From assembly GCF_014199915.1 (NCBI RefSeq), contig NZ_JACHOO010000002.1:598756-662755 (forward strand): a stretch of DNA of 64,000 bases. The letters are read 5' to 3'. Source of the stretch: Prosthecomicrobium pneumaticum. GTDB taxonomy: Bacteria > Pseudomonadota > Alphaproteobacteria > Rhizobiales > Kaistiaceae. Made by a program: the position numbers and the translations under genes. Below, in pieces: positions 16,261 to 23,548 of the stretch. The notes below the pieces were generated by a model that made no database searches, was not told where the DNA came from, and was given only the letters and a program-made list of their open reading frames with translations. Each line of letters opens with the position of its first letter. Positions within the stretch are counted from its first letter, which is position 1.

Positions 16261-17018
16261 TCGAGGATCGCATCTATTCCGGCGGGCCGGTGCTCGTCGT
16301 CGGCGCACACGCCTTCGATGCCGAGGTGATCGCCGGGCCGCTCGCCGCCACCGCAGCCGCCCGCGGCGCCGCGGTCACCTTCCTGCACCTGACGATGGGC
16401 GAGCAGGGGCACACGCGGCTCGCCCCCGATGCCTATGCCGCGCAGAAGAAGGAGGAGGCGTCGCGCTGCGCCGCCCGGCTCGGCATCTCCTGGCTCGGCT
16501 TCGACCTGCCGGATGCCTTCCTGCCCGACACCGACGAAACGGCGCTCCGGATCTGCGACGTGATCCGCGAGACGAAGCCGCAGACCGTCATCACCCATTG
16601 GTCGGGGAGCTGGCACAAGGACCATCGTGCCGCCGGCGAGGCGACCAGGAAGGCCGTCTTCTACGCCGCCCTGCCGACCCTCGTCCGCGCCGCGCCGGCC
16701 CACACGCCCGATCTCCTTCTCTTCGGCCAGAATTGGGAGGACGACGAGGGCTTCGTGCCGAGCCAGCTCGTCGACGTCACCGAGGGTTTCGAGGCCTGGC
16801 GCGCCGGCATCCTCGAATACGAGCTCGCGCGCGGCCTCGCGAGCTTCCCCTATGTCGATTACTACAGCGCGCTCTACCGAACGCATGGCTGCCTGCGCGG
16901 CGTCACCTACGCCCAGGCCTTCGCCACCACCTCGCATTCCTGGAGCGCGGGCTTCGGCCAGTTCATGCCGCCGATGCGGCTGCGGCCCGCCTGTGGCTGC
17001 GGGGGAAAGCACGGATGA
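16257..17018 (+). CDS. PIG-L (LmbE-like) family deacetylase, variant metal motif
   Basis: A 253-aa cytoplasmic protein of the zinc-dependent PIG-L family, which removes N-acetyl groups from sugars (for example MshB and GlcNAc-PI de-N-acetylase). The usual AHPDDE motif is present as A17-H18-A-F-D21-A-E23: the two zinc-ligand positions fit, but the place of the general-base Asp is Phe20. The second motif is H120-K-D-H123. The start at 16257 overlaps the permease stop (ATGA). Position between amino-sugar-type transporters and a ROK kinase suggests deacetylation of an imported sugar. The motif change makes activity uncertain, though some family branches may naturally differ here. Confidence 0.8.
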   Translation: MIEDRIYSGGPVLVVGAHAFDAEVIAGPLAATAAARGAAVTFLHLTMGEQGHTRLAPDAYAAQKKEEASRCAARLGISWLGFDLPDAFLPDTDETALRICDVIRETKPQTVITHWSGSWHKDHRAAGEATRKAVFYAALPTLVRAAPAHTPDLLLFGQNWEDDEGFVPSQLVDVTEGFEAWRAGILEYELARGLASFPYVDYYSALYRTHGCLRGVTYAQAFATTSHSWSAGFGQFMPPMRLRPACGCGGKHG

Positions 17019-17896
17019 GCCGCGTCCTCGCCCTCGATCTCGGCGGCACCAGCCTGCGCGCCGCCACCGCGCCGGCCGCCGCGCCGACCGCGCTCGAACC
17101 GGCCGGACACTGGCCGGCGCCGCAGACACCGGAGGCGCTCGCCGCCCGGATCGGCGCCCTTCTCGAGGCGGCGCCGGACGTCGCCGCCATCGGCCTCACC
17201 GCACCCGGTCTCGTCGAGGGCACGGTGTCGCGCTGGATGCCCAACCTGCCGGCGCTCGACGGCGTCGACCTCGCCCCGCTCTGCCGCGGCCTGCCGCTCG
17301 CCGCCGGCAATGACGCGCAGATGGCGCTGGTCGCCGAAGCGTCGGCCGGCGCTGCGAAAGGCCTCGACGACGCCCTCCTCGTCGCGATCGGCACCGGCAT
17401 CGGCTCGGCCGTTCTCGCCGCGGGCAGGATCGTGCGCGGCGCGCGCGGCGGCGCCTGTTCCTTCGGCTGGGCAAATGGCGATCCCGCCGATCCCGGCGCC
17501 GAGCGGCTCGGCTGGCTCGAGCGGAACGCCGCCGGCCCGGCGCTCGACCGAGCGGCGCGGACGGTCGGCCTCGCCGATGGCGCCGCGCTGATCGCCGCCG
17601 CCCGCTCCGGCAGCCCGCAGGCGCGCGCCGCGATCGCTCCCGCCGCAGCCGCGCTCGGCGCGGCACTCGCCGGCGCGGTCGGCCTGCTCGACCCCTCGGC
17701 CGTGCTGCTCGCCGGCGGCGTCTCGGAGGCGGCCGACGTGCTGATGCCCGACCTGCGCGCCGCGCTTATCCGCAATCTGCCGGCGCATCTGCGCGCCGTC
17801 CGCGTCGAGGTCGGCGCCTTCGGCCCGCGTGCCGGGCTGACCGGTGCGGCGATCGCCGCGACGCTCGGTTCCGACTGGTGGAGGATCCGCCGATGA
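17015..17896 (+). CDS. ROK-family sugar kinase lacking the CxCG zinc motif
   Basis: A 293-aa ASKHA kinase. The phosphate loop D8-L-G-G-T12, the catalytic pair N99-D100 and the GTGIGS loop at 126-131 are intact, so phosphorylation of a sugar with ATP is likely. The ROK zinc cluster (CxCGxxGC) usual for glucokinase, NagK and NanK is missing; only one Cys lies in that stretch (GACSFGW). The start at 17015 overlaps the deacetylase stop (ATGA), and the GntR gene overlaps its end. In context it would phosphorylate the deacetylated sugar. BadF/BcrG-type GlcNAc kinases also lack that cluster and are a possible alternative relative. Confidence 0.83.
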   Translation: MSRVLALDLGGTSLRAATAPAAAPTALEPAGHWPAPQTPEALAARIGALLEAAPDVAAIGLTAPGLVEGTVSRWMPNLPALDGVDLAPLCRGLPLAAGNDAQMALVAEASAGAAKGLDDALLVAIGTGIGSAVLAAGRIVRGARGGACSFGWANGDPADPGAERLGWLERNAAGPALDRAARTVGLADGAALIAAARSGSPQARAAIAPAAAALGAALAGAVGLLDPSAVLLAGGVSEAADVLMPDLRAALIRNLPAHLRAVRVEVGAFGPRAGLTGAAIAATLGSDWWRIRR

Positions 17897-18639
17897 CCAA
17901 GACGACGCCCGCCGTCGATCTCGACCGCCGGCGGCCGGAGCCGCTCTGGCACCAGGCCGAGCGCGCCATCCGGTCCCGCATCGAAAGCGGCGAATGGCCG
18001 CCGGCGAGCCAGATCCCGGCCGAGGACCGGCTCTGCGATCTGCTCGGCGTGTCGCGCATCACCGTCCGCCACGCGCTCAAGAATCTCGAGGCGCAGGGGC
18101 TGCTGCGCCGCGAGCACGGCCGCGGCACCTTCGTGCGGAGCGCCACCGTCGTTGCCGGCGCGCGCGGGCTGACGAGCTTCACCGAGGAGATGCGGGCGCT
18201 CGGCGTCTCGGTCGGCTCGCTGGTGCTCGAGCGCGCCCGCGTGCCTGCCTCGACACTCGTCGCCGCCGCGCTCGAGATCGATGAGGGCGAGGAGGTGTTC
18301 CTGATCCGCCGCCTGCGGATCGGCAATGACGCGCCGGTCGGCATCCAGAACGCCCATCTGCGCGCCGACCGGGTGCCCGGCCTCTTCGACGAAGAGCTCG
18401 CGGAAGGCTCGCTCTATCTGCATCTGAAGCGGCGCTTCGGCATCGAGCCGGTGGAGGCGACGGAACTCTATCGCGTCGGCGCGGTGCCGGCCGAAGAGGC
18501 GAAGCTGCTCGGCGTGCCGGAGGGTAGCCCGGGCTTCATCGTCGAGCGCGTCACCGTCGATGCGCGCGGACCGTTCGAATTCACGAGCTCCATCATGCGC
18601 GGCGATCGCTACGAGATCCGTTCGACGCTGCGGCTTTGA
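17893..18639 (+). CDS. GntR-family regulator with UTRA domain (HutC type)
   Basis: A 248-aa regulator. The winged helix-turn-helix is at about 10-78 (IPAEDRLCDLLGVSRITVRH) and the rest is a UTRA ligand-binding domain, as in NagR/DasR, which sense phosphorylated amino sugars. The ATG at 17893 overlaps the kinase stop (ATGA) and is preferred to the GTG five codons upstream. It is the natural candidate for binding the two identical 16-bp sites before the importer units. I infer that the phosphorylated sugar made by the neighbouring kinase is the inducer. Confidence 0.9.
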   Translation: MTKTTPAVDLDRRRPEPLWHQAERAIRSRIESGEWPPASQIPAEDRLCDLLGVSRITVRHALKNLEAQGLLRREHGRGTFVRSATVVAGARGLTSFTEEMRALGVSVGSLVLERARVPASTLVAAALEIDEGEEVFLIRRLRIGNDAPVGIQNAHLRADRVPGLFDEELAEGSLYLHLKRRFGIEPVEATELYRVGAVPAEEAKLLGVPEGSPGFIVERVTVDARGPFEFTSSIMRGDRYEIRSTLRL

Positions 18640-18685
18640 TCAACCCCTCGCTCCGAGCTCTCCCGAGAGAAGAAAAGAGAAGACC

Positions 18686-19474
18686 ATGACCGATTTCTAC
18701 CTGCACCGCCTGACGGCGCTGATCGAATCCGCCGGGCGCGAGAACGACGCCAATCTCTCGCAGGTCGCCGAGCGCTTCGCGCAGAGCCTCGCCGATTGCG
18801 GCCTCGTCCATCTCTTCGGCTCGGGCCATTCGGTGCTGCCCTGCCAGGAGGCCTTCCCGCGCTACGGCACCTATGTCGGTTTCAACCCGCTCACCGACCC
18901 GCGCGTGATGTGGCACAACGTGCTCGGCGCCGGCGGCGTGCGCGAACTGCTGTGGCTCGAGCGGACCGAAAACTACATCGACAAGTTCCTCGACCACCAG
19001 CCGCTCAATCCGGGCGACTCGATCATCATCTACAGTCATTCCGGCACCAATTCGGCCGGCATCGAGACCGCGCTCTATGCGAAGAAGCGCGGCCTCTTCG
19101 TCGTCGCCGTGACGAGCGCCAAGAACGACCGCCCGGCCAAGCATTCCTCGGGCAAGCGCCTCAAGGACATCGCGGATGTCGTCATCGACACCGGTTCGCC
19201 GGTCGAGGACGCGATCGTCCCGATCGAGGGCTGGAGCCGGCCGGTGTCGGGCTCCTCGACCGTGCTCGCGATGGCCCTGACGCACGAGCTGATCGCCCGC
19301 ACCGCCGACCAGCTGTCGAAGCGGAACGTCGAGCTGCCGGTCTTCGCCTCGCCGACCATTCCGGGCGTCACGCTGCACGACACCGACATCATCTACGGCG
19401 TCTATCGCGAGCGGATGCTCGAGGCGCAGCAGAAGCACCTCGCGACCTTCCAGGAGACAATGAAGGGCAGCTGA
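18686..19474 (+). CDS. SIS-domain phosphosugar protein (UPF0309/COG4821 type)
   Basis: A 262-aa protein with a sugar-isomerase fold. The segments LFGSGHSVLPCQEAF and IIYSHSGTNSAGIETALYAK carry the Ser/Thr-rich phosphosugar-binding loops. It matches my memory of the UPF0309 group, whose reaction is unproven, more than GlmS or NagB. AAGAAAAGAGAAG precedes the ATG at 18686; a longer reading would overlap the GntR gene. It closes the amino-sugar cluster and may isomerise, deaminate or cleave the phosphorylated product; which of these is not readable. Confidence 0.82.
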   Translation: MTDFYLHRLTALIESAGRENDANLSQVAERFAQSLADCGLVHLFGSGHSVLPCQEAFPRYGTYVGFNPLTDPRVMWHNVLGAGGVRELLWLERTENYIDKFLDHQPLNPGDSIIIYSHSGTNSAGIETALYAKKRGLFVVAVTSAKNDRPAKHSSGKRLKDIADVVIDTGSPVEDAIVPIEGWSRPVSGSSTVLAMALTHELIARTADQLSKRNVELPVFASPTIPGVTLHDTDIIYGVYRERMLEAQQKHLATFQETMKGS

Positions 19475-19488
19475 GCCCCCGCCGGGGC

Positions 19489-21201
19489 TCAGGTCGCCAC
19501 CGCCTCCCCCCTCGCCGCCGCATGGGCTGCGGCGAGGGCCGTCTCCGCATCGTTCTCGAAGACCACTTCGGGCATGCGCACGCCATGGGCGAGCAGCACC
19601 CGCCGCACAGACGGCCGCGCGCCCGAAACGAAGACCCGCGCGCCCGCCCGCCGCGCCTTGCCGACAAAGCCCTCGACCGTCGCCGCGCCGGTCGAATCGA
19701 GGATCGGCACAGCGGCGAAATCGATCACATAGGCCTTCGGATGCGCGCCGATCCGGTCGAGCACCGCACCGACGCTCGCCGCCGCGCCGAAGAAGAAGGC
19801 ACCGGAGATCCGGCAGAGCACGACGTCCTCGTCCGTCGCGACCGCCGTATCGTAGCGCTCCCGCGCCCCGTCGGGTGCGTCGGCGAGATCGGCTTGCGCG
19901 AGCGGCCGGCCGCTCTCGATCTCGACCGTCTGCGCCATGCGGTGGACGAAGAGCAGCGTGCCGATGATGAACCCGGCGAGAATGCCCTCGGTCAGATCGC
20001 GGAAGACGACGAGGAGGAAGGTGGCGAGGAGGACCAGCGCATCGCCCCAGGAGGCGCGCACCAGCGTCGCGAACTGGTGCTTTTCCGCCATGTTCCAGCA
20101 CACGACCGCGAGCACGGCCGCGAGCGCGGAGAGCGGGATATAGCTCGCGAGCGGCGCGGCGACGAGGATGAAGACGAGCAGGAAGGCGGAGTGGAGCATG
20201 CCGGCGATCGGCCCGCGCGCACCGGCGCGCACATTGGTCGCGGTGCGGGCGATCGTGCCGGTGACGCAGATGCCGCCGAAGAGCGGCGTGACGATGTTGG
20301 CGACGCCCTGCGCGACCAGTTCGCTGTTCGACCGGTGCCGCCGGCCGGTCATCGAATCGGCGACGACCGCCGACAGGAGGCTCTCGATGCCGCCGAGCAG
20401 GGTGAAGGCGATCGCATCGGGCAAGAGATCGACCATCAGGTCGAGCGAGATCGGCGGCAGATGCGGCAGCGGCAGGCTCTGCGGAATGCCGCCGAAGCGC
20501 GTGCCGATCGTCTCGACCGGCAGATGGAGGAGGAGCGCCGCGACCGAGGCGACCGCGACGGCGATCAGGAAGGCCGGCCAGTGCGGCCGCAGCCGGCGCA
20601 CCGCGATGATGACGGCGATCGAGCCGAGCGCCACGCCGAGCGCGGCGGGATTGAGCGTCGGCATGGCGCCGGCGAGTGCCTCGAGCTTCGGCAGCAGCGG
20701 GCCCGGCTCATGGTCGAGCGTCAGGCCGAACAGATCCTTGATCTGGCTCGAGAAGATGATGACAGCGATGCCCGAGGTGAAGCCGACGGTCACCGGATAG
20801 GGCAGGTATTTGATGAAGGTGCCGAGCCGCAGGAGGCCGATCAAGAGCAGGAAGACGCCCGACATCATGGTGGCGAGCATCAACCCGTCGACGCCGTGCC
20901 GTGCGACGGTCGCCGCGACGAGTACGATGAAGGCGCCGGCCGGCCCACCGATCTGGAACCGGCTGCCGCCGAGCGCCGAGACGATGAAGCCGCCGACGAT
21001 CGAGGCATAGAGCCCGCGGTCGGGCGTGACGCCGGAGGCGATGGCGATCGCCATCGACAAGGGCAGCGCGACGATCGCCACCGTGAGCCCGGCGACGATG
21101 TCGGGCTTCAGGTCGGCGAGGCGGTAGCCCTCGCGCAGCACCGTGACGAGTTTCGGGGTGTAGAGGTCGGCGAAGCTCGCTTCGCGGGTCTGGGCAGCCA
21201 T
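19489..21201 (-). CDS. SulP-family anion transporter with STAS domain
   Basis: A 570-aa inner-membrane transporter (SLC26/SulP). About ten to twelve hydrophobic segments run from 30 to 430, including the typical GLTVAIVALPLSMAIAIASG start and the GLYASIVGGF motif. A cytosolic STAS domain follows at about 450-555 (ISGAFFFGAAASVGAVLD, DFAAVPILDSTGA). Family substrates are sulfate, bicarbonate or C4-dicarboxylates; no carbonic anhydrase or cys gene is nearby to decide. It converges on the SIS gene with a 14-bp gap and lies downstream of a small XRE regulator on the same strand. Confidence 0.9.
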   Translation of the reverse strand: MAAQTREASFADLYTPKLVTVLREGYRLADLKPDIVAGLTVAIVALPLSMAIAIASGVTPDRGLYASIVGGFIVSALGGSRFQIGGPAGAFIVLVAATVARHGVDGLMLATMMSGVFLLLIGLLRLGTFIKYLPYPVTVGFTSGIAVIIFSSQIKDLFGLTLDHEPGPLLPKLEALAGAMPTLNPAALGVALGSIAVIIAVRRLRPHWPAFLIAVAVASVAALLLHLPVETIGTRFGGIPQSLPLPHLPPISLDLMVDLLPDAIAFTLLGGIESLLSAVVADSMTGRRHRSNSELVAQGVANIVTPLFGGICVTGTIARTATNVRAGARGPIAGMLHSAFLLVFILVAAPLASYIPLSALAAVLAVVCWNMAEKHQFATLVRASWGDALVLLATFLLVVFRDLTEGILAGFIIGTLLFVHRMAQTVEIESGRPLAQADLADAPDGARERYDTAVATDEDVVLCRISGAFFFGAAASVGAVLDRIGAHPKAYVIDFAAVPILDSTGAATVEGFVGKARRAGARVFVSGARPSVRRVLLAHGVRMPEVVFENDAETALAAAHAAARGEAVAT

Positions 21202-21288
21202 TCAATCCGCCTTCAGGAATGAAAGGCGGCGGGATCGTCGGCTTCTCGTCGGCGGTCGCCGTCGCGGGTGGTCAGCCGTCGCCCCCGA

Positions 21289-21543
21289 TCACGCTTTCGC
21301 GTCCTTGAGCCGGACACCGCGGCCGCGGCCCTGGCTCGGCGCGTTGTCGCCGATCAGCTCGATGCCGGCGGCATCGAACGCCTCGACGACTTTGGTCAGC
21401 GTGTCGATCACACCGCGTACCGTGCCCTCGCTCGCCTCCATCCGCTGGATGGTCGGCAGAGAGACGCCCGACAGCTCGGCGAGCTGGCGCTGGTCGATCC
21501 CGAGCAGGGCCCGGGCGGCCCGCATCTGCGCGGCGGTGATCAT
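21289..21543 (-). CDS. small XRE-family DNA-binding protein
   Basis: An 84-aa single-domain helix-turn-helix protein (ARALLGIDQRQLAELSGVSL, then PTIQRME). The tail after residue 60 is short and basic. It lies 87 bp upstream of the SulP gene on the same strand and may regulate it. No toxin gene is adjacent, so I do not call it an antitoxin. Confidence 0.82.
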   Translation of the reverse strand: MITAAQMRAARALLGIDQRQLAELSGVSLPTIQRMEASEGTVRGVIDTLTKVVEAFDAAGIELIGDNAPSQGRGRGVRLKDAKA

Positions 21544-21608
21544 CGTGGCTCCGACTGATGCACGACTCTATCGCGCCTGAAGAATGATGTCCAGACCATC
21601 AATAAGAA

Positions 21609-21619
21609 TGTTCTGAACA
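21609..21619. promoter_or_regulatory. palindrome TGTTC-T-GAACA upstream of the XRE gene
   Basis: A perfect 11-bp palindrome in the AT-richer gap 21544-21825, 66 bp before the XRE start. It could be that protein's operator. The gap also holds the promoter of the divergent esterase gene; no ORF is credible there. Confidence 0.4.
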
Positions 21620-21825
21620 GGGTATATCGACGTATGAACGCCCAGCCGAGCGCGTTCGGACGGACGCCGCCGTGCCGGACCGGGTGAAGCTCGAGGCCGT
21701 GGTGAAGACGCTGCCGCGGGACGCCCGAACTGGCCCGAAGCCCGGACCCCTCTTGCGCAATGCGGCGGCTCGGCCTTTCTTGGGCGGCCCTTCTCGGGCG
21801 CCGACAAGCGGGAGGAGTAAGGATC

Positions 21826-22776
21826 ATGACGACCGAAACGAAGCCGGCGCTCGCCGACGAGGTGAAGGCCGCCCAGCGGGCAGCAGCCGATGCCGGCATC
21901 GTGCAGCTCGATTTCGTCAAGGCGCCGGCCGATGAGGTCCGTGCCGCCAATCTGCGCTTCCAGCATTTCCTGAACGAGGGCGGGCCGCAGCCGGCCGTCG
22001 AGACCGCGACGGTGGCCGCCGAGCCGCCGGTGCCGCTGCGTCTCTACAAGCCCGACGGGCCCGGCCCGCATCCGGTCTATCTGCACATCCATGGCGGCGG
22101 CTTCGCGCAAGGGACGCTCGAGACGCTCGACCGGGTGAAGCGCGAGATCGCGAGCGAGGCCGGCATCGCCGTGGTGGGGCTCGAATATGCGCTGGCCCCG
22201 GAACACCCCTACCCCGCGGCGCCGCGCCAGGTCGCCGCGGTCGCGGCCTGGCTGTCGAGCGATGGGGCGGCCCATGGGCTCGATCCGCAGCGCATGGCGA
22301 TCGGCGGCGATTCGGCCGGCGCGCATCTCGCCCTGCAGCAGCTGCTCGCCGATCGGGCCGCCGGGCTCGGCCGCTTCCGGGCCGCGGCGCTCGTCTATGC
22401 GATGCTGAGCGACCGGCACGACAGCCCCTCGCACCGCGACTTCGGCGATGGCAGCTATGGGCTGACGACGGCCCGGCTCGCATGGTTCTGGTCGCGCTAC
22501 CTGCCCGACGCCGCGCTCCGCCGGCAGGTGCTCGACGATCTCGCCGCCGCCGATCTCGCAGGCCTGCCGCCGGTGCTCCTGATCGCGGCCGCGCTCGACC
22601 CCCTGCTCGACGACACGCTCGCCCTCGAGCCGCGGCTCGCCGCGGCCGGCAACCCGGTCGAGCTGACGATCTACGAAGGGATGCCGCACGGCTTCCTCAA
22701 CCAGACCCGGCTCCTCGACGGCGCCCGGTCGGCGCGCGACCAGATCGTCGGCTTCCTCCGCCGCACGCTTCTCTGA
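21826..22776 (+). CDS. alpha/beta hydrolase, HSL (family IV) esterase
   Basis: A 316-aa cytoplasmic esterase. The oxyanion motif H89-G-G-G-F, the nucleophile elbow G-D-S163-A-G, Asp258 (ALDPLLDD) and His288 (MPHGF) give a complete catalytic triad of the hormone-sensitive-lipase family. The ATG at 21826 follows GGAGGAG. Substrate is unknown; such enzymes cut short-chain esters, often acetylated sugars or lactones. It converges on the UPF0178 gene with 5 bp between the stops. Confidence 0.9.
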   Translation: MTTETKPALADEVKAAQRAAADAGIVQLDFVKAPADEVRAANLRFQHFLNEGGPQPAVETATVAAEPPVPLRLYKPDGPGPHPVYLHIHGGGFAQGTLETLDRVKREIASEAGIAVVGLEYALAPEHPYPAAPRQVAAVAAWLSSDGAAHGLDPQRMAIGGDSAGAHLALQQLLADRAAGLGRFRAAALVYAMLSDRHDSPSHRDFGDGSYGLTTARLAWFWSRYLPDAALRRQVLDDLAAADLAGLPPVLLIAAALDPLLDDTLALEPRLAAAGNPVELTIYEGMPHGFLNQTRLLDGARSARDQIVGFLRRTLL

Positions 22777-22781
22777 CGCGC

Positions 22782-23243
22782 TCAGGCCGCGCGAGAGAGC
22801 CTGCGGATCGCGAGGTCGAGGGCGGAGAGGAAGGCCGAGCGGTCCTTCTTCGCGAAAGGCGGCGGTCCGCGCGTCACGGCGCCGGCCGAGCGCAGCTCGT
22901 CGAGCAGATTGCGGGTGGCGAGCGCCATGCCGATCGAGGCGTCGTCGAAGAGGCGCCCGGTCGGGCCGATCACCGTCGCACCCGTCTTCACGCAGCGCGC
23001 GGCGAGGGGCACATCGGCCGTGACCACCACGTCGCCCGTCGCCGCCCGCTCGGCGATCCAGTCGTCCGCGACGTCCGGCCCCGCCGGCACGATCACCCGC
23101 TCGATGCGCGGGTCGCGCGGCACCTGGACGAAGGCGTTGGCGACGATGAAGACGGCGAGGTCGTGACGCTCGGCGACGCGATAGATCTCGTCCTTCACCG
23201 GGCAGGCGTCGGCATCGACGAAGATGCGGATCGGACGGCTCAT
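22782..23243 (-). CDS. UPF0178 (YaiI/YqxD) family protein
   Basis: A 153-aa protein with the family start [20 protein letters not shown] and acidic residues of a PIN-like/NYN nuclease fold. The function of the family is unproven. The ATG at 23243 follows GGAAGGAAGC; an upstream in-frame start lacks such support. A hairpin and a 22-codon ORF lie just upstream on the same strand, so its expression could be subject to read-through control. Confidence 0.88.
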   Translation of the reverse strand: MSRPIRIFVDADACPVKDEIYRVAERHDLAVFIVANAFVQVPRDPRIERVIVPAGPDVADDWIAERAATGDVVVTADVPLAARCVKTGATVIGPTGRLFDDASIGMALATRNLLDELRSAGAVTRGPPPFAKKDRSAFLSALDLAIRRLSRAA

Positions 23244-23280
23244 GCTTCCTTCCTGCCGCGGCGGGGCCGCCAAGCAACCA

Positions 23281-23319
23281 TCAAATACAAAGAGGGGTCG
23301 CTCGGTCGAGCGACCCCTC
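23281..23319 (-). terminator. intrinsic-terminator-like hairpin before the UPF0178 gene
   Basis: On the minus strand a perfect 12-bp stem (GAGGGGTCGCTC with its complement, 23292-23319, 4-nt loop) is followed by TTTGTATTTG. This fits a rho-independent terminator for the minus strand. It comes 45 bp after the stop of the 22-codon ORF and 48 bp before the UPF0178 start. A smaller hairpin (6-bp stem, 23336-23351) precedes it. Confidence 0.7.
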
Positions 23320-23363
23320 CATTGCCTGACCGCGTTCCGGCAAGGGCCGGACGAACGTCGGTG

Positions 23364-23432
23364 TTACGCAGCGAAACCCTCAAAGGCGAGGACCCGGGTC
23401 TCCGACGACCGCGATGCGTGACAATGAGACAC
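23364..23432 (-). CDS. 22-codon ORF with full-length Shine-Dalgarno sequence (leader peptide or small protein)
   Basis: A GTG at 23432 starts a 22-residue ORF (begins MSHCHAS, ends EGFAA, TAA stop). Seven bases upstream of the GTG is AGGAGG, within GGAAGGAGGTGATCC (23434-23448), which is complementary to practically the whole 3' end of 16S rRNA. Two hairpins follow, the second a terminator-like one, and then the UPF0178 gene. The peptide has one Cys, two His, no Trp and no run of one amino acid, so classical amino-acid attenuation is not evident. It could be a leader peptide, a tiny protein, or part of a small RNA that binds ribosomes. Confidence 0.55.
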   Translation of the reverse strand: MSHCHASRSSETRVLAFEGFAA

Positions 23433-23548
23433 TGGATCACCTCCTTCCGTTTGTTGACGATGATCAAAAGATAGGCCCGCTTTTGCGGAAGCGAAAGAGG
23501 GTGCTCGGAAATTCTCGCGCGACGGCGAAGCATCGTTGCGCGGACGCC

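Noticed and set aside
18796-21222. Plus-strand open frame of about 800 codons over the SIS and SulP genes
   Set aside because: Composition is Arg/Asp-rich and repetitive; the SIS and SulP genes it overlaps are unambiguous.
21609-21619. TGTTCTGAACA as a LexA (SOS) box
   Set aside because: Alphaproteobacterial LexA binds the direct repeat GTTC-N7-GTTC, which is not formed here, and the neighbours are not SOS genes.
23434-23448. Plus-strand GGATCACCTCCTTCC as the 3' end of a 16S rRNA gene or fragment
   Set aside because: The match stops after about 14 bases and none of the upstream 16S sequence is present; on the minus strand it reads as a Shine-Dalgarno sequence in front of a small ORF.
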